From positions 248,001 through 312,000 of the forward strand of contig CAWANP010000003.1 in assembly GCA_963783445.1 (NCBI GenBank): a DNA stretch of 64,000 nucleotides, written 5' to 3'. This DNA is from CAWANP01 sp963783445 (lineage in GTDB: Bacteria > Chloroflexota > Anaerolineae > JAAYZQ01). Shown piece by piece: positions 1 to 9,473 of the stretch (its first letter is position 1; each line of letters starts with the position of its first letter). The notes beneath the pieces are model-generated. The model searched no databases. It had not been told where the DNA came from and saw only the letters and a list, made by a program, of their open reading frames with translations. A program made the position numbers and the translations under genes.

Positions 1-532
1 AAAATCGGTGATATACTCCAGCAGCTTGCCGGGCATCACCCGTTCGTAGGAAAAGGCCAGGTGAAAATCTGTGCCGCACCGCAGACTCGATCCCTCTTCC
101 AGGATCGGTTTGACTACGTGCTCGGTGGTGCCGGGGGCCACGGTGGACTCGATCACCACCAGCGTCCCGGGCTGCAGGATAATTGGCGGCCTGGGCGCTG
201 ACCGTGCGCAGGCTGAGGTATTCGGGGATGCGCTCCGTGTTGGTCGGCGTCTGGACGTCAATGAGGATGACGTCAGCGTCCTTGCAGACCGCAAAATCAT
301 CTGTCACTCGAAAGGTCTTTTTCTGCAGAACCACCCGGGCAATCAGCTCGTCCATGCCCGGTTCGTCGCCCTCAAAGGGGTTCTTGCCGTCGTTGATCCA
401 GTCGATCTTCCAACCAGATCGGCGGGACCGCCGCTGGATGCCCGTGACAATATGTCCTGGCACATCAGCCAGCAACGCTGCCGCTGGAATGCCGACGTAG
501 CCCATGCCGATTACGACGATATTTCGTTCCAT
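1..532 (-). CDS. Nucleotide-sugar dehydrogenase (UDP-glucose/UDP-ManNAc dehydrogenase family), partial, frameshifted
   Basis: The N-terminal part of an NAD-dependent nucleotide-sugar 6-dehydrogenase, which oxidises a UDP-sugar to its uronic acid for surface polysaccharide synthesis. Translation from the ATG at 530-532 gives a Rossmann start (IVVIGMGYVGIPAAALLA). Further on come the family blocks VILIDVQTPT and, in another frame, VVIESTVAPGTTEHVV and LAFSYERVMPGKLLEY. The two frames join if one extra base near 181-182 is removed (AATTATCC read as AATATCC). The rest lies beyond base 1. Substrate specificity cannot be told from this fragment. It lies 80 bp downstream of the Hdr-like gene on the same strand and may belong functionally with the glycan genes at 14-29 kb. 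Confidence 0.85.
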   Translation of the reverse strand, partial: MERNIVVIGMGYVGIPAAALLADVPGHIVTGIQRRSRRSGWKIDWINDGKNPFEGDEPGMDELIARVVLQKKTFRVTDDFAVCKDADVILIDVQTPTNTERIPEYLSLRTVSAQAANYPAARDAGGDRVHRGPRHHRARSQTDPGRGIESAVRHRFSPGLFLRTGDARQAAGVYHRF

Positions 533-612
533 CAATTCTCCGATCATCTCTTTGGTCCCGGCTCGCTGGCTATCACTCAGGAAAGAAGTGCATACCAACA
601 ACCGGAACTTCT

Positions 613-1773
613 CTACTCCCCATCACCCAGCGCCCGGCCGATCCAGCTGGTCAGATCCTCAACTTTCACCACCTGGCCCTCCTGCTCGAGGCCAGTGGCC
701 GCATTGAGATCACGTGCTGTACAGGCCAAATGGATCTGACACTTTGGACAAGCCGTCAGCATCACCCCAGCCCCCGTCTCCCTGGCCTGGCGCAGTTTCT
801 CCTTCTGGATCAGTTTGGCGCTTCCGCCGCAGTTGACCCACCCCGTGGAGCCACAGCACATGGCCCGCTCGCGATTGTCCTCCATCTCGACCAGTTCCAG
901 ATCGGGGACGCTGCCGATGACCTCCCGCGGCGGTTCATAGACATCCAGGAAGCGGCCCAGGCGACAGGCATCGTGGTAGGTCACAGAACCCGGTGACGGC
1001 TCGAAAGTCAGCTCTCCCTCTTTGACCTTCTCAGCCAGGAGTTCGGTGAGATGCATCATCTCGAAAGGCAGCGCACCCACGTGCGCTGGGTAGTCGGTCT
1101 GGAAGGCATTATAACACTCGGCGCAGGTAAAGACGACCTTCTTTGCGCCAGTGGCCTTGATGGCCTCCACGTTGCGTTCTGCTAGACGTCGAAAAGTGTC
1201 CACATCGCCGGCCAGCAGCAGGTCCGCACCGCAGCACCGTTCCTCGTTGCTCACGATGGGGGCAATCCCGACTTGATTCAGCAACCGCACGGCGCTGCGA
1301 GCCGTGTCGAGGGCGTTCACCTCCAGGTTGGCAAAGATGACGTCGAAAAAGGGCAGGCAACCCACAAAGTACAGGTACTCACCCTCCTCCGCCACTTGCA
1401 TGTCTTCAGAGAGCCAGCCCGTTCGCTCCTGATGGGCGCTCTCAGCTTGGAGGCGCATGACCTCTTGCAGGATGCCGTCGTGGGCGTAGGTACCCCGCTC
1501 TCCGGCCTGATATGCCTCGGCTCGCATTTCGATGATGAACCGCGTAAAGTCCACGTCCGACGGGCACCGGGTACTGCACAGCCCACAAGTCATGCAGCTC
1601 CACAGGCGAGGATCGGTAATCACAGATTCAGCTTCGCCAAAGACCACACGCTCAACGAGGCGACGTGGCGAGAACTCTAGATCGACCCGGGCCAGGGGGC
1701 AACTGCCGGTGCATTTTCCACAATCCAGGCACAGGTAAGCGCGTGTTCTCTGAACGATAGGCTGATAATTCAT
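613..1773 (-). CDS. HdrC-HdrB-like fused iron-sulfur protein (CCG domain heterodisulfide reductase-like subunit)
   Basis: A 386-residue cytoplasmic redox protein. Residues 15-27 (CLDCGKCTGSCP) and 60-71 (CMTCGLCSTRCP) are two [4Fe-4S] motifs of HdrC type. They are followed by two CCG (DUF3400-type) domains: cysteines 139, 180/181, 217, 220, then 270, 306/307, 315, 342, 345. This is the pattern that holds the noncubane clusters of HdrB, the disulfide-reducing subunit of heterodisulfide reductase, and of HdrD, GlpC and LutA relatives. The start ATG overlaps the stop of the MvhD-like gene (ATGA), so the two are probably translationally coupled. It is the last gene of the kor-hdr operon. Known family role: electron transfer to a disulfide or quinone-like acceptor. 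The actual acceptor here is unknown, as a methanogen-type CoM-S-S-CoB is not expected in a bacterium. Confidence 0.9.
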   Translation of the reverse strand: MNYQPIVQRTRAYLCLDCGKCTGSCPLARVDLEFSPRRLVERVVFGEAESVITDPRLWSCMTCGLCSTRCPSDVDFTRFIIEMRAEAYQAGERGTYAHDGILQEVMRLQAESAHQERTGWLSEDMQVAEEGEYLYFVGCLPFFDVIFANLEVNALDTARSAVRLLNQVGIAPIVSNEERCCGADLLLAGDVDTFRRLAERNVEAIKATGAKKVVFTCAECYNAFQTDYPAHVGALPFEMMHLTELLAEKVKEGELTFEPSPGSVTYHDACRLGRFLDVYEPPREVIGSVPDLELVEMEDNRERAMCCGSTGWVNCGGSAKLIQKEKLRQARETGAGVMLTACPKCQIHLACTARDLNAATGLEQEGQVVKVEDLTSWIGRALGDGE

Positions 1774-2210
1774 AGAGATGTGATTCTCCCCCTTGGCGTC
1801 TGCGATCCTAGCGCGAGACCCCGCGGTTGGCAGGCAGGCTCGACAAACATGCGTACCTTCTCTGCCAACGCGTCACCTTCACCCACCGATACCTGATGGA
1901 ACGCCAGTTGCCCACCACTAAATCCTAGCATCTTGGCCAGCTTGCGGACCTCTTCGAAGAGGTCCATGGCCCGCCGGCTGCCAAACTCATAGCGACACTC
2001 TTCGGGTTGGCAGCCGATCAACATGACACCATCGGCGCCCTTCTCGAATGCTTTCAAGACCGCAGAGGCGCCAAGCTGGCCCAGGCAGTCCACCTTGAGT
2101 AATCGCACGCCTGGCGGAAAGCCGAGATGGCGCTGGCCCGCATCCTGCAGGCTCTCGTGGGCATTCCAGTTACAGGTAAAGACGACGACGCGCGTTTCAG
2201 TTTCGAGCAT
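1770..2210 (-). CDS. mvhD: MvhD-like [2Fe-2S] protein (methyl-viologen-reducing hydrogenase delta subunit family)
   Basis: A 146-residue protein of the MvhD/VhuD family, which passes electrons between a donor enzyme and HdrA in heterodisulfide reductase complexes. Four cysteines at 13 (FTCNW), 42 (VDCLG), 67 and 72 (IGCQPEECRYE) match the cluster ligands of the family, and the GCxxxxCRY box is typical. The start ATG has AGGAAGG just upstream. It follows the hdrA-like gene after about 98 bp and overlaps the CCG-protein gene by ATGA. No hydrogenase gene is present, so electrons probably come from the flavoprotein or a dehydrogenase rather than H2. The last 17 or so residues (Arg/Gly/Ser rich) look like a non-conserved tail. 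Confidence 0.88.
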   Translation of the reverse strand: MLETETRVVVFTCNWNAHESLQDAGQRHLGFPPGVRLLKVDCLGQLGASAVLKAFEKGADGVMLIGCQPEECRYEFGSRRAMDLFEEVRKLAKMLGFSGGQLAFHQVSVGEGDALAEKVRMFVEPACQPRGLALGSQTPRGRITSL

Positions 2211-2308
2211 TCTGCCTTCCTAACGTAGTGGAAGTTGCCTGCAAGCAGCGACGCAAGGTGAAGGCTCAAGAACGACGAATGGACGGTTCCCGCCACTCGT
2301 CTGTCGGG

Positions 2309-5300
2309 TCAAGACAGCAGGGCCTCCAGCATCGCTTCGATCTGCTCGCCGGTGAAATCTCCGGCAGAGATGGCTCCCGCCGGGCAGTGAACGACACAGA
2401 CCCCCTCACCCTGGCAGATGGCAGGATCGACCCAGGCTACGTGCTCCACTTCCGTGGATTCACCGGAGATAGTGAGGACACGCCTGAGCGCTGATGGCTG
2501 CAGTTGTATAGCGCCAAACTCGCAGATCAGTTCGCAGTCCCCGCAGCCGCGGCAGAGATTGGGATCGACCTGGGCGGCAGCGACATTGGGCCAGGCGTGC
2601 TCTTGGCCCAGCCAGGCCGCGGTCCGGGCTGCGGCGGCCATACCAGCATGTCACGGCATCCATCGTTGGGTCGCAAAAGAACACGCCTGGGCGGTGAGTG
2701 TCAGCACCGCCCCACTCATGACGGGTACGGGGCTGGCGGCCCACCGGACCAAATACATCATTGATCTGGTCATGCTCTTCCTCGTCTTGCGGAGCGAGGA
2801 TCAGGGCCGAGCCCTGCCACAGGTTAGAACCGTTGTGGACCACCGTGAAGTGACTTGACGTCTGCCGGATCTGTCCGGACAAGGTTCTGAGGCGCAGGGT
2901 CTGGATCTGCTGGGTTGCTAGCGCGCCCTGGCAGATGGTCGCAGCAGGCCCACTGCCCAGGATGAGCACCGAATTGTCCAAAGGCAGTGAGGACTGGGGC
3001 CGCACGAGCGAAAGCCGGACCTTGGCTACGGCAGCCGCGACCATAGCCGTGGCCGCACTCGTAGCAACCTGGGGATCGTCTTCATGGATCCAGGCGCACT
3101 GTTCCCGGATGTTGACAAACTCAAACAATGGATTGCCAGGGTCGAAATGCCTGCCCAGCAGATTATCCTTGCAGCGCACCCGTTGGTAAGTACAACTGTA
3201 GCATACCTGGTCCACGGCGCAGCAGGAGCAAGCAGCGAGCACAACGCGGTTCAGATCGCGATGGGACACAGCCTGGTAGATGGCATCGGCTGCCTCTTGG
3301 GAGCACGCTTGGGCCAGCGTTTCAATATAGGCCACATCCGCCCAGGTCTTGGCCTGGGCCTCTAGCCAGGACGTGTCTACGATATCCGAGATCTGCCCAG
3401 TACATTGACAGATAAAGACACCGATTCTGGCCGCACCCCCAGCGCTCACCTTTGGTTCCTGATGCCGGAAGGACTGTCGTTCATCGAACAACGCAAGCAT
3501 CACCTGTGCCGCCGCTGCCGAGCCGCTCAGAGGATCGCTCGGGTCCACCTGATGGAATCCCTGGCGGCCATTGCCATTGCCTTCGTGCAGATCCGCATCC
3601 CCATCCGGTAGCGCATGGCCAACCGGCGGGGCAATGCTCTCTGGCTCGAATCCCGAGAGGGCCGGATCTGCGCCATCCGCCCAGATGATTGCGCCGATCT
3701 CTAACCGTTCGATGCGCTCATGCTCGTCGTGGCGGATGGCGTTGGGCTCGCAGACTGCCTCGCAGGCCAGACACTCCGCGCAGGGGCCACACATGAGACA
3801 TCGCTGGGCCTCGGCGATGGCCATCTCTGCCCCTTCCGGCTCCGCCGCATTGTAGCCCATTTCCACCTCAACGAGACTATGTAGGCGGCGGTCCATGGGG
3901 ATCATGGGCGACGGGTGACGGGGCTTGGGTACCAATTCCTCAGGCGCCAATGCCCGTTGGGAGATGGGCATCTCACGGGCAGATACCTGTACTTCCCCGG
4001 CCTCCATGCCACGCAGGTAGGCGTCAATGCCCGCCGCCGCCTGTTTGGCTGAGCCGATGGCATCAATGACCGAAACCGGTTGGGTGATAGCATCGCCAGC
4101 GGCAAAAACGCCGGGCCGATTTGTCATGTAGGACACCCGGTCGATGTTAAAGGTGCCCTCACGGGTGATGGCAAAGTCGTGCCCCTCTCCCAAAAACGAA
4201 AGGTCAGGCGACTGGCCAATGGCTGGCACGATCATGTCCAGCTCCAGCGTAAACTCGCTGCCTGCAATGGGAACAGGCCGGCGCCGGCCGGAACGGTCCG
4301 GCTCACCCAGCTTCATGCGAACGCACTCTAGACCCGCCACGGATCCCTGTTCGTTGCCCAGGATCCGCACCGGTGAGACGAGGAACTCTATGGGCACACC
4401 CTCGTGCTCCGCCTCTTCGACCTCCTCGGGCATAGCCGGCATCTCGGTTCGAGTACGGCGATAGAGCACCTTCACGTCATCTACCCCAAGCCGCTTGAGG
4501 GATCGGGCCACATCCATGGCCGAATTCCCACCACCGATAACGGCCACACGCGTAACTGCGCCGCCAAAGTGGTAACTGTCGAGTTGCGCCTGCCAGCGGG
4601 TGCGCACATCGTCGTCCTGGAACTGGTACGCCAGGTTGATGGCTCTCAGCAACTCGATGCCTGTCACTACCCCCTGGAGATCCTCCCCTGGGATCCTCAG
4701 CCTGTAGCTCTTGTGTGCGCCCACGCCGACAAAGATAGCCTCATAGCCCTTTTCCAGCAGATCGTCCAGCGTATACTCGCCCCCGGGTCCGATAGGCGTT
4801 TCGAGGCGAATCTCAACACCCAAATTCTCGATGCGCCGTGCTTCCCGCTGAATCACCTCGCGGGGCAGCCGGTAGGCAGGAATGCCCATGGTCATCATCC
4901 CACCTACCACGGGCTCAGCCTCAAAAACTGTGACCCTGTAGCCCCTGCGGACCAGATTATCGGCGACAGCCAAACCGGCAGGCCCGGCGCCGATCACAGC
5001 CACACGTTTGGACTCGGGATCTGGGGATGAACTGGGCGCGGGTTTAGCGTCCGGGGAGTCTGGCTCAGGTGAGTGATCGCGCCCTAGCGCAAGATCTCCG
5101 GGTACGCCTTGCGACGCACTCAACTGCTGGAGTTCCCAGTCCGCCACAAAACGTTTGAGCAGCCGGATGGAGACCGCTTCATCCACCTCCGCGCGCCGGC
5201 AGTTAAGCTCACAGGGATGGGTACAGATCCGGCCACAGATGCCGGGAAAGGGAATGGCCTGGCGGATCAGATCCAGGGCCTCCTGAAACCGGCCCTGGGC

Positions 5301-5840
5301 GATCAGCGCCACATAGCCCTGGACATGGATACCACCCGGACAGGTGTTGGAGCAGGGAGCCTTGCCCTGCTTGTCGATGACAGCGCAGCCCGGTTGCGCG
5401 CCGTCTGCCAAATAGATGGCCTTGTGGTCGGTACCCGGTACCGTGACCGGGCAGACCTCGATGCAGTCCATGCAGGCCGTACACTTGGTGAGATCCACGT
5501 ATCGAGGGTACTGGCGCAGTTCAACATGAAAGCCATGCGCCTCCGCCCCGGCGCGGCTGATGCCGGTATTCGTCCACACCGTGACATTGGCGTTTTTGGC
5601 TACTTCCAGAAGGCGGGTGTTCAACAGATGTTGGGGCACGGTGGGTGGTGCGGCCTGTCCCCCAGCATCGGCAGTCTGCGTCGTCCCAGCGCTCTGGCCC
5701 CATCCGTGCCAGGTCCCTTCGCCGTTGCCCAGGAAGGGTGAGGGCTCGACCAGGTGCACCTGTATCCCAGAGTTGGCCAGATCCAGCGCCGCCTGCATGC
5801 CGGACACGCTGCCACCGACAATGAGTGCACCTTTACTCAA
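2309..5840 (-). CDS. hdrA: HdrA-like flavoprotein with inserted GltD/NfnB-type NAD(P)H module and C-terminal double ferredoxin; one frameshift
   Basis: About 1,176 residues once one extra base at 2648 is removed. Order of parts: (1) an HdrA-type FAD Rossmann start, ALIVGGSVSGMQAALDLA; (2) [4Fe-4S] CTACMDCIEVCP near residue 120; (3) a complete GltD/NfnB-like unit from about 150 to 640, with CSNTCPGGIHVQGY, a second FAD site VAVIGAGPAGLAVADNL, an NAD(P)H site VAVIGGGNSAMDVARSL and FAAGDAITQPVSVIDAI; (4) CLMCGPCAECLACEAVC; (5) the HdrA core resumes with RIGVFICQCTG, AACSCC and FEFVNIREQCAWIHEDDP; (6) two C-terminal clusters, CRGCGDCELICE and CQGEGVCVVHCP. The start is the TTG at 5838-5840, with GGAGG 6 nt upstream, overlapping the korBC stop. 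HdrA proteins are electron-bifurcating flavoproteins. The inserted module suggests that NAD(P)H is one partner. Bifurcation is inferred, not shown. Confidence 0.85.
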
Positions 5841-7398
5841 CTTTGACCTCCAAGCCTCTCTCATACCCCGCATCGAAGGCTTTCATATTCACGTCGATCG
5901 TCTTGGGAGGCACCGAGTCAGCTACCGACTGGCGCATGGCTTCGCGGCTGACCACGCCCACGATGGCCGTCCAAAAGCCGAGCATCACCGTATTGGCAGC
6001 CCGATTGTTACCAAGTCCCTCGGCAATCTGGGTAGCGGGCAAACCATAGACGGTGATGTCCTGGCTGCTATCTTTGGGAAGGACCACCAGGCCATCATCG
6101 ATGAGTAGGGTACCGCCCGGTGCCAAGTTGGGCGCGTACTTGGCATAGGCGCCCTGAGAAATGATGATCATATTGGTTGGTCGCGTGAGATGCGGATGGT
6201 GGATTGGGTCGGAGGCAATGACCACCTGCGAACCAGCCGAGCCGCCCCGGGCCTCTGGCCCATAGCTCTGGGTGAAAGAGACCTCCAGGTTGTCATAGAT
6301 TGCGGCGGCCTGGCCGATGATCTTGCCGGCGCTGATGATGCCCTGGCCGCCAAAGCCCCCCAGCTGTATCTCGGTCCGGGGTACTTGGCCTGTCCGGCTG
6401 GACAACTGGGGCCGGTCGTCCAGGGCCTTTTTGACCCCCTCCCATCGCTTCTCGCCGACGGAAGAGAGATGGTTGATAGCCGCCTGGAGATCTGGCTTGG
6501 GGTCATCCAAGAACTTGCCCTCGATCAGCTCGGTTATCAGACCCCGCTCGTCCACCTTCACGCCCGCATCCTTGGGATGGGTGTCATGGGTGATTTTGCC
6601 CACCTCTTGGTAGTACTTGAGCACTTCCAGACCCCGCCGGCGCAGATTCTCCGGATCGAGCCCCCTGCCCTCGGGGTTCCAGCGCGCATAGGCTGTGGAA
6701 CAGGGCGCAATAATCTCCACAAAACTGAAGCCAGGGTGTTCCATCGCCTCGCGCAGGGTCCAATCCAGCCGCCGGGCGTGGAGCATGGTCCACCGAGCTA
6801 CAAATGAGGCGCCACTGGCTGCCGCCAGATAGGGCAGGTTGAAGGGGTACTCGAAATTTCCGTACTGCGCCGTGACCGCCCGAGCATCGTGGGGAGTGGT
6901 AGGCCCTGCCTGCCCTCCAGTCATGCCATAGTTAAAGTTGTTGACACAGATGACGGTAATGTCCAGATTCCGCCGGGCGGCGTGGATGAAATGGTTGCCG
7001 CCGATACCGGCAATGTCCCCATCGCCGGAAATGACGACGACCTTCAATTCAGGGTTTGCCAGCTTGAGACCGGTAGCAAAGGGGATAGCCCGGCCGTGAG
7101 TTGTGTGAAAAGAATCCAGGCGAACATAGCCTGCGACGCGCCCTGTGCAGCCGATGCCCGATACCACGGCCACCTTGTCCAGGTCCCAATCTCGGTTCTC
7201 CTCCAGCCATTGCAGGGCACTGATAAACGTGGTCAAGGCTGTGCCCAGACCGCAGCCCTGGCACCAAATGTGGGGCAGCCTCTCGCCTCGCAACAGCTCG
7301 TCCATGGGATGCAGACCAGTCACCCAGTCGCTCTCGTCGGGCGGCTGGTAGCCCAGCATGTGCAAGCGCTCGCTGCGTCGCATTTCCTCTACGGGCAT
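5833..7398 (-). CDS. korB: 2-oxoacid:ferredoxin oxidoreductase, fused beta (TPP) and gamma subunits
   Basis: A 521-residue fusion. Residues 40-240 are the thiamine-diphosphate-binding beta subunit: cluster cysteines in IWCQGCGLGTA (46-49), and the TPP/Mg motif GDGDIAGIGGNHF (125 on) ending in VNNFNYGMTGGQ. Residues 343-520 are the gamma subunit (IQLGGFGGQGIISAGKII, then SYGPEARGGSAGSQVV). The enzyme decarboxylates a 2-oxoacid, most likely 2-oxoglutarate given the nearby sucCD, to the acyl-CoA and reduces ferredoxin. In most bacteria KorB and KorC are separate; fusion fixes their stoichiometry. It lies 3 nt after korA and overlaps the hdrA start by 8 nt, so it is within one operon. Substrate assignment is by context; pyruvate or branched-chain oxoacids remain possible. 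Confidence 0.9.
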   Translation of the reverse strand: MPVEEMRRSERLHMLGYQPPDESDWVTGLHPMDELLRGERLPHIWCQGCGLGTALTTFISALQWLEENRDWDLDKVAVVSGIGCTGRVAGYVRLDSFHTTHGRAIPFATGLKLANPELKVVVISGDGDIAGIGGNHFIHAARRNLDITVICVNNFNYGMTGGQAGPTTPHDARAVTAQYGNFEYPFNLPYLAAASGASFVARWTMLHARRLDWTLREAMEHPGFSFVEIIAPCSTAYARWNPEGRGLDPENLRRRGLEVLKYYQEVGKITHDTHPKDAGVKVDERGLITELIEGKFLDDPKPDLQAAINHLSSVGEKRWEGVKKALDDRPQLSSRTGQVPRTEIQLGGFGGQGIISAGKIIGQAAAIYDNLEVSFTQSYGPEARGGSAGSQVVIASDPIHHPHLTRPTNMIIISQGAYAKYAPNLAPGGTLLIDDGLVVLPKDSSQDITVYGLPATQIAEGLGNNRAANTVMLGFWTAIVGVVSREAMRQSVADSVPPKTIDVNMKAFDAGYERGLEVKVE

Positions 7399-7401
7399 GG
7401 G

Positions 7402-8702
7402 CTATTCCTCCTGACCGGCAGCCAGCCGTATCACATCCAGCACGTATTCAGGCTCGAGGATATCTCCACCAGGCCGGTTGGCACCAAATACCTGGGCCTG
7501 GCCCGCGGCGCAGCGCTCAACCTCGCGGGCAATCTGGCCCATATTGATCTCGGGGACGACAAAGGCACGGATCCCTTTGGCCAGCTGCCGGATCTGCTCC
7601 TCGGGAAAGGGCCAGACAGTGATGAGACGGAGATAACCCACCCGGATGCCCTCCTGTCGCGCCAGTTCGACGGGCCACAGGGAGGTCCGCGCCGAGATGC
7701 CATAGGACACGACGACTACCTCAGCATCGTCCAGATACTGCTCTTCCACTTCAATGATATCGTGGCGATGGACGCGGATCTTATCGACCAGCCGTGCAAT
7801 GTTCCACGCCTGCGTCTCCGCATTCATGCCCGGATAGCCCCGCTCGTCGTGGGTCAGGCCCGTGACGTGGATGCGGTACCCCTCGCCGGCGATGGCCATG
7901 GGCGAGACGTAACCACGCCCACTTCCTGCCCCAGACGGGTTCCCCTGCGCGGAATCCCGAAAGATACGAAAGTGATCTGGCTCTACGTCACCCCTGCGCA
8001 CCTGAGGCCGGTCGATGAGTTCGATCTCCTCCAGCGGCGGAATGACCACTTTTTCGGTCATGTGCCCCACCTCGGCATCGGTCATCACCAGCACAGGCGT
8101 ACGGTATTTTTCCGAGAGGTTAAAGGCCCGGATGGTCAGGTCGAACAGTTCCTGGGGGAGGTCGGGGCCAAAGCAATGATCTCATAGTCGCCGTGGGAAC
8201 CCCACCGAGCCTGCATCATGTCTTGCTGGCCCACCAGGGTGGGCAAACCGGTGGACGGCCCGCCCCGCTGCACGTTGACCAATACACAGGGTGTCTCCAG
8301 CATGATACCCAAGCCCAAGTTCTCCATCATTAGCGAGAAACCGGGGCCGCTGGTAGCCGTCATCGACTTGACGCCAGCCCACGAACCACCCAGGATAGCA
8401 TTCATCGAGGCCAGCTCGTCCTCCATCTGGATATAGACCCCGCCTACCTGAGGAAGCCGGACAGACATCCGTTCGGCAATCTCGGTGGCAGGCGTGATGG
8501 GATAGCCCGCAAAGAAACGGCACCCGGCCAGAATAGCCCCCTCGGCCGCGGCATGATCCCCCAACATGAAATGCTGGCCCGTCAAAGCGCCCTTGAAGTC
8601 AGTCTGGGACGCTCCTACTTTTTTGCTGGGTGGGTCGATTTTTCTGCTGTTGTCGGGCTGAGGTCCCTGACCGAGCCCGGTCTCCGCAGCACGGTCTGTC
8701 AT
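7402..8702 (-). CDS. korA: 2-oxoacid:ferredoxin oxidoreductase alpha subunit, one frameshift
   Basis: The alpha subunit that completes the active site of the oxidoreductase. The N-terminal half has FFAGYPITPATEIAERM and TATSGPGFSLMMENLGLG, the classic KorA/PorA blocks. The C-terminal half has TPVLVMTDAEVGHMTEKVV, VVVSYGISARTS and FVVPEINMGQIAREVE. The two halves are in different frames and meet near 8154-8158, where a run of five G (plus strand) needs a sixth, so one base appears to be missing. The ATG at 8700-8702 overlaps the korD stop as ATGA. About the first 35 residues (MTDRAAETGLGQGPQP on) are a low-conservation extension before the family sequence. Translation is expected to be coupled to korD and korB. 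Confidence 0.9.
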
Positions 8703-9118
8703 GACCTCACCTCGATTCTGTGTATCGGCTCGATTTTGTCGGGGGACTGCATGCCCCCATCCTCCACATAAATGGCAAAATCGGGGCACAGCAGGGCGCA
8801 CAAACCGCAGTTGACGCAAGCGCTACTCTGATGGGAGGACACCTTTCCAGGCACGGACTGGTTCCGATGCGCGGACGCATTCTGATGCGCGGACACATTC
8901 TGATGCGCGGACACAGCTTGATGCACCGGCGCATCAGGGAAAACTACTTCCGGAGGGTGATAGCCCTTGGCATTGGTGCGCTCTGACATGACAAGGACAT
9001 CCTGGGGGCAGAACTCGACACAGTAACCGCATCCCTTGCATCGTTCCTCAATAATGTGAACGATGCCATGAGGTACCTGGATCTGGTCTCGATCCAGGGG
9101 CTGTCTCCAATAGGTCAC
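8699..9118 (-). CDS. korD: KorD-type 2x[4Fe-4S] ferredoxin subunit with an inserted 18-nt repeat array
   Basis: The ferredoxin-like delta subunit of the 2-oxoacid oxidoreductase. It has two 8-Fe ferredoxin motifs: CKGCGYCVEFCPQDV and, after a long linker, CVNCGLCALLCPDFAI. The linker contains the repeated hexapeptide VSAHQN (VSAHQN-VSAHQN-ASAHRN and a degenerate copy), encoded by the four 18-nt units at 8861-8932. Without it the protein would have the usual KorD length. The start is taken as the GTG at 9116-9118, since AAGGAGG lies 4-5 nt upstream of it. An in-frame ATG at 9142 would place that ribosome-binding site inside the gene. It is the first gene of the kor-hdr operon and its stop overlaps the korA start. 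Confidence 0.85.
   Translation of the reverse strand: MTYWRQPLDRDQIQVPHGIVHIIEERCKGCGYCVEFCPQDVLVMSERTNAKGYHPPEVVFPDAPVHQAVSAHQNVSAHQNASAHRNQSVPGKVSSHQSSACVNCGLCALLCPDFAIYVEDGGMQSPDKIEPIHRIEVRS
8861..8932 (+). repeat. Tandem array of four 18-nt units inside korD
   Basis: Four contiguous 18-nt units at 8861, 8879, 8897 and 8915. The two central units are identical (ATTCTGATGCGCGGACAC) and the outer ones differ at a few bases. The unit length is six codons, so the korD frame is kept. Related arrays lie at 12568-12603 and 14370-14441, in intergenic DNA and in the same orientation. Confidence 0.9.
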
Positions 9119-9473
9119 AATCCCTCCTTGAGAACCATCCACAAGCGGCTCTCAAATCCTGTCCGGGAAGGGTCGCCACACGACAGAGCCCTTGTCAGAC
9201 AGAACCGAGTTCTTCGCTGAACCAGTAGCTAGCAACCATTGAAAGGCGGAGTGACTTACCTCGACCCATATACCCGCAGTTTGGCGGCCCACCACCTGGA
9301 CTGCATTTTCCAGGGTACGTCGCGTGCGCCAGCCAAGCACCCTTAGCCTGACGCCCGCCACCAGTATACCAACGTACGCGGCGATTGTCAAGAAGCTTGT
9401 ACAAGCCAAAGGTTAAGATTGAGGCAAAGATTGGGGGTCAGGTTGCCAATCCTGCTCTTCCTCAACCTTGTCC
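9119..9473 (-). promoter_or_regulatory. kor-hdr operon promoter and long leader
   Basis: On the minus strand there is a consensus -35 TTGACA (9386-9391), a 17-nt spacer and a -10 TATACT (9363-9368), so transcription should start near 9356. This leaves a leader of about 238 nt before the korD GTG. I see no known riboswitch core, no convincing small gene and no clear attenuator in the leader. The stretch 9392-9473 up to the sucD stop shows nothing further that I can name. Confidence 0.75.

Noticed and set aside
6889..8187. A 432-codon open frame on the plus strand opposite korBC and korA
   Set aside because: The other strand holds highly conserved oxidoreductase sequence; the frame is a shadow. 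The same holds for the long plus-strand frames over sucCD (9468-10673) and the OB-repeat gene (36791-37738).
8861..8932. CRISPR array
   Set aside because: The 18-nt units are contiguous without spacers, and there are no cas genes in the window.
9152..9409. Small genes in the kor-hdr leader
   Set aside because: The frames begin at or within the promoter and show no ribosome-binding site or family resemblance.
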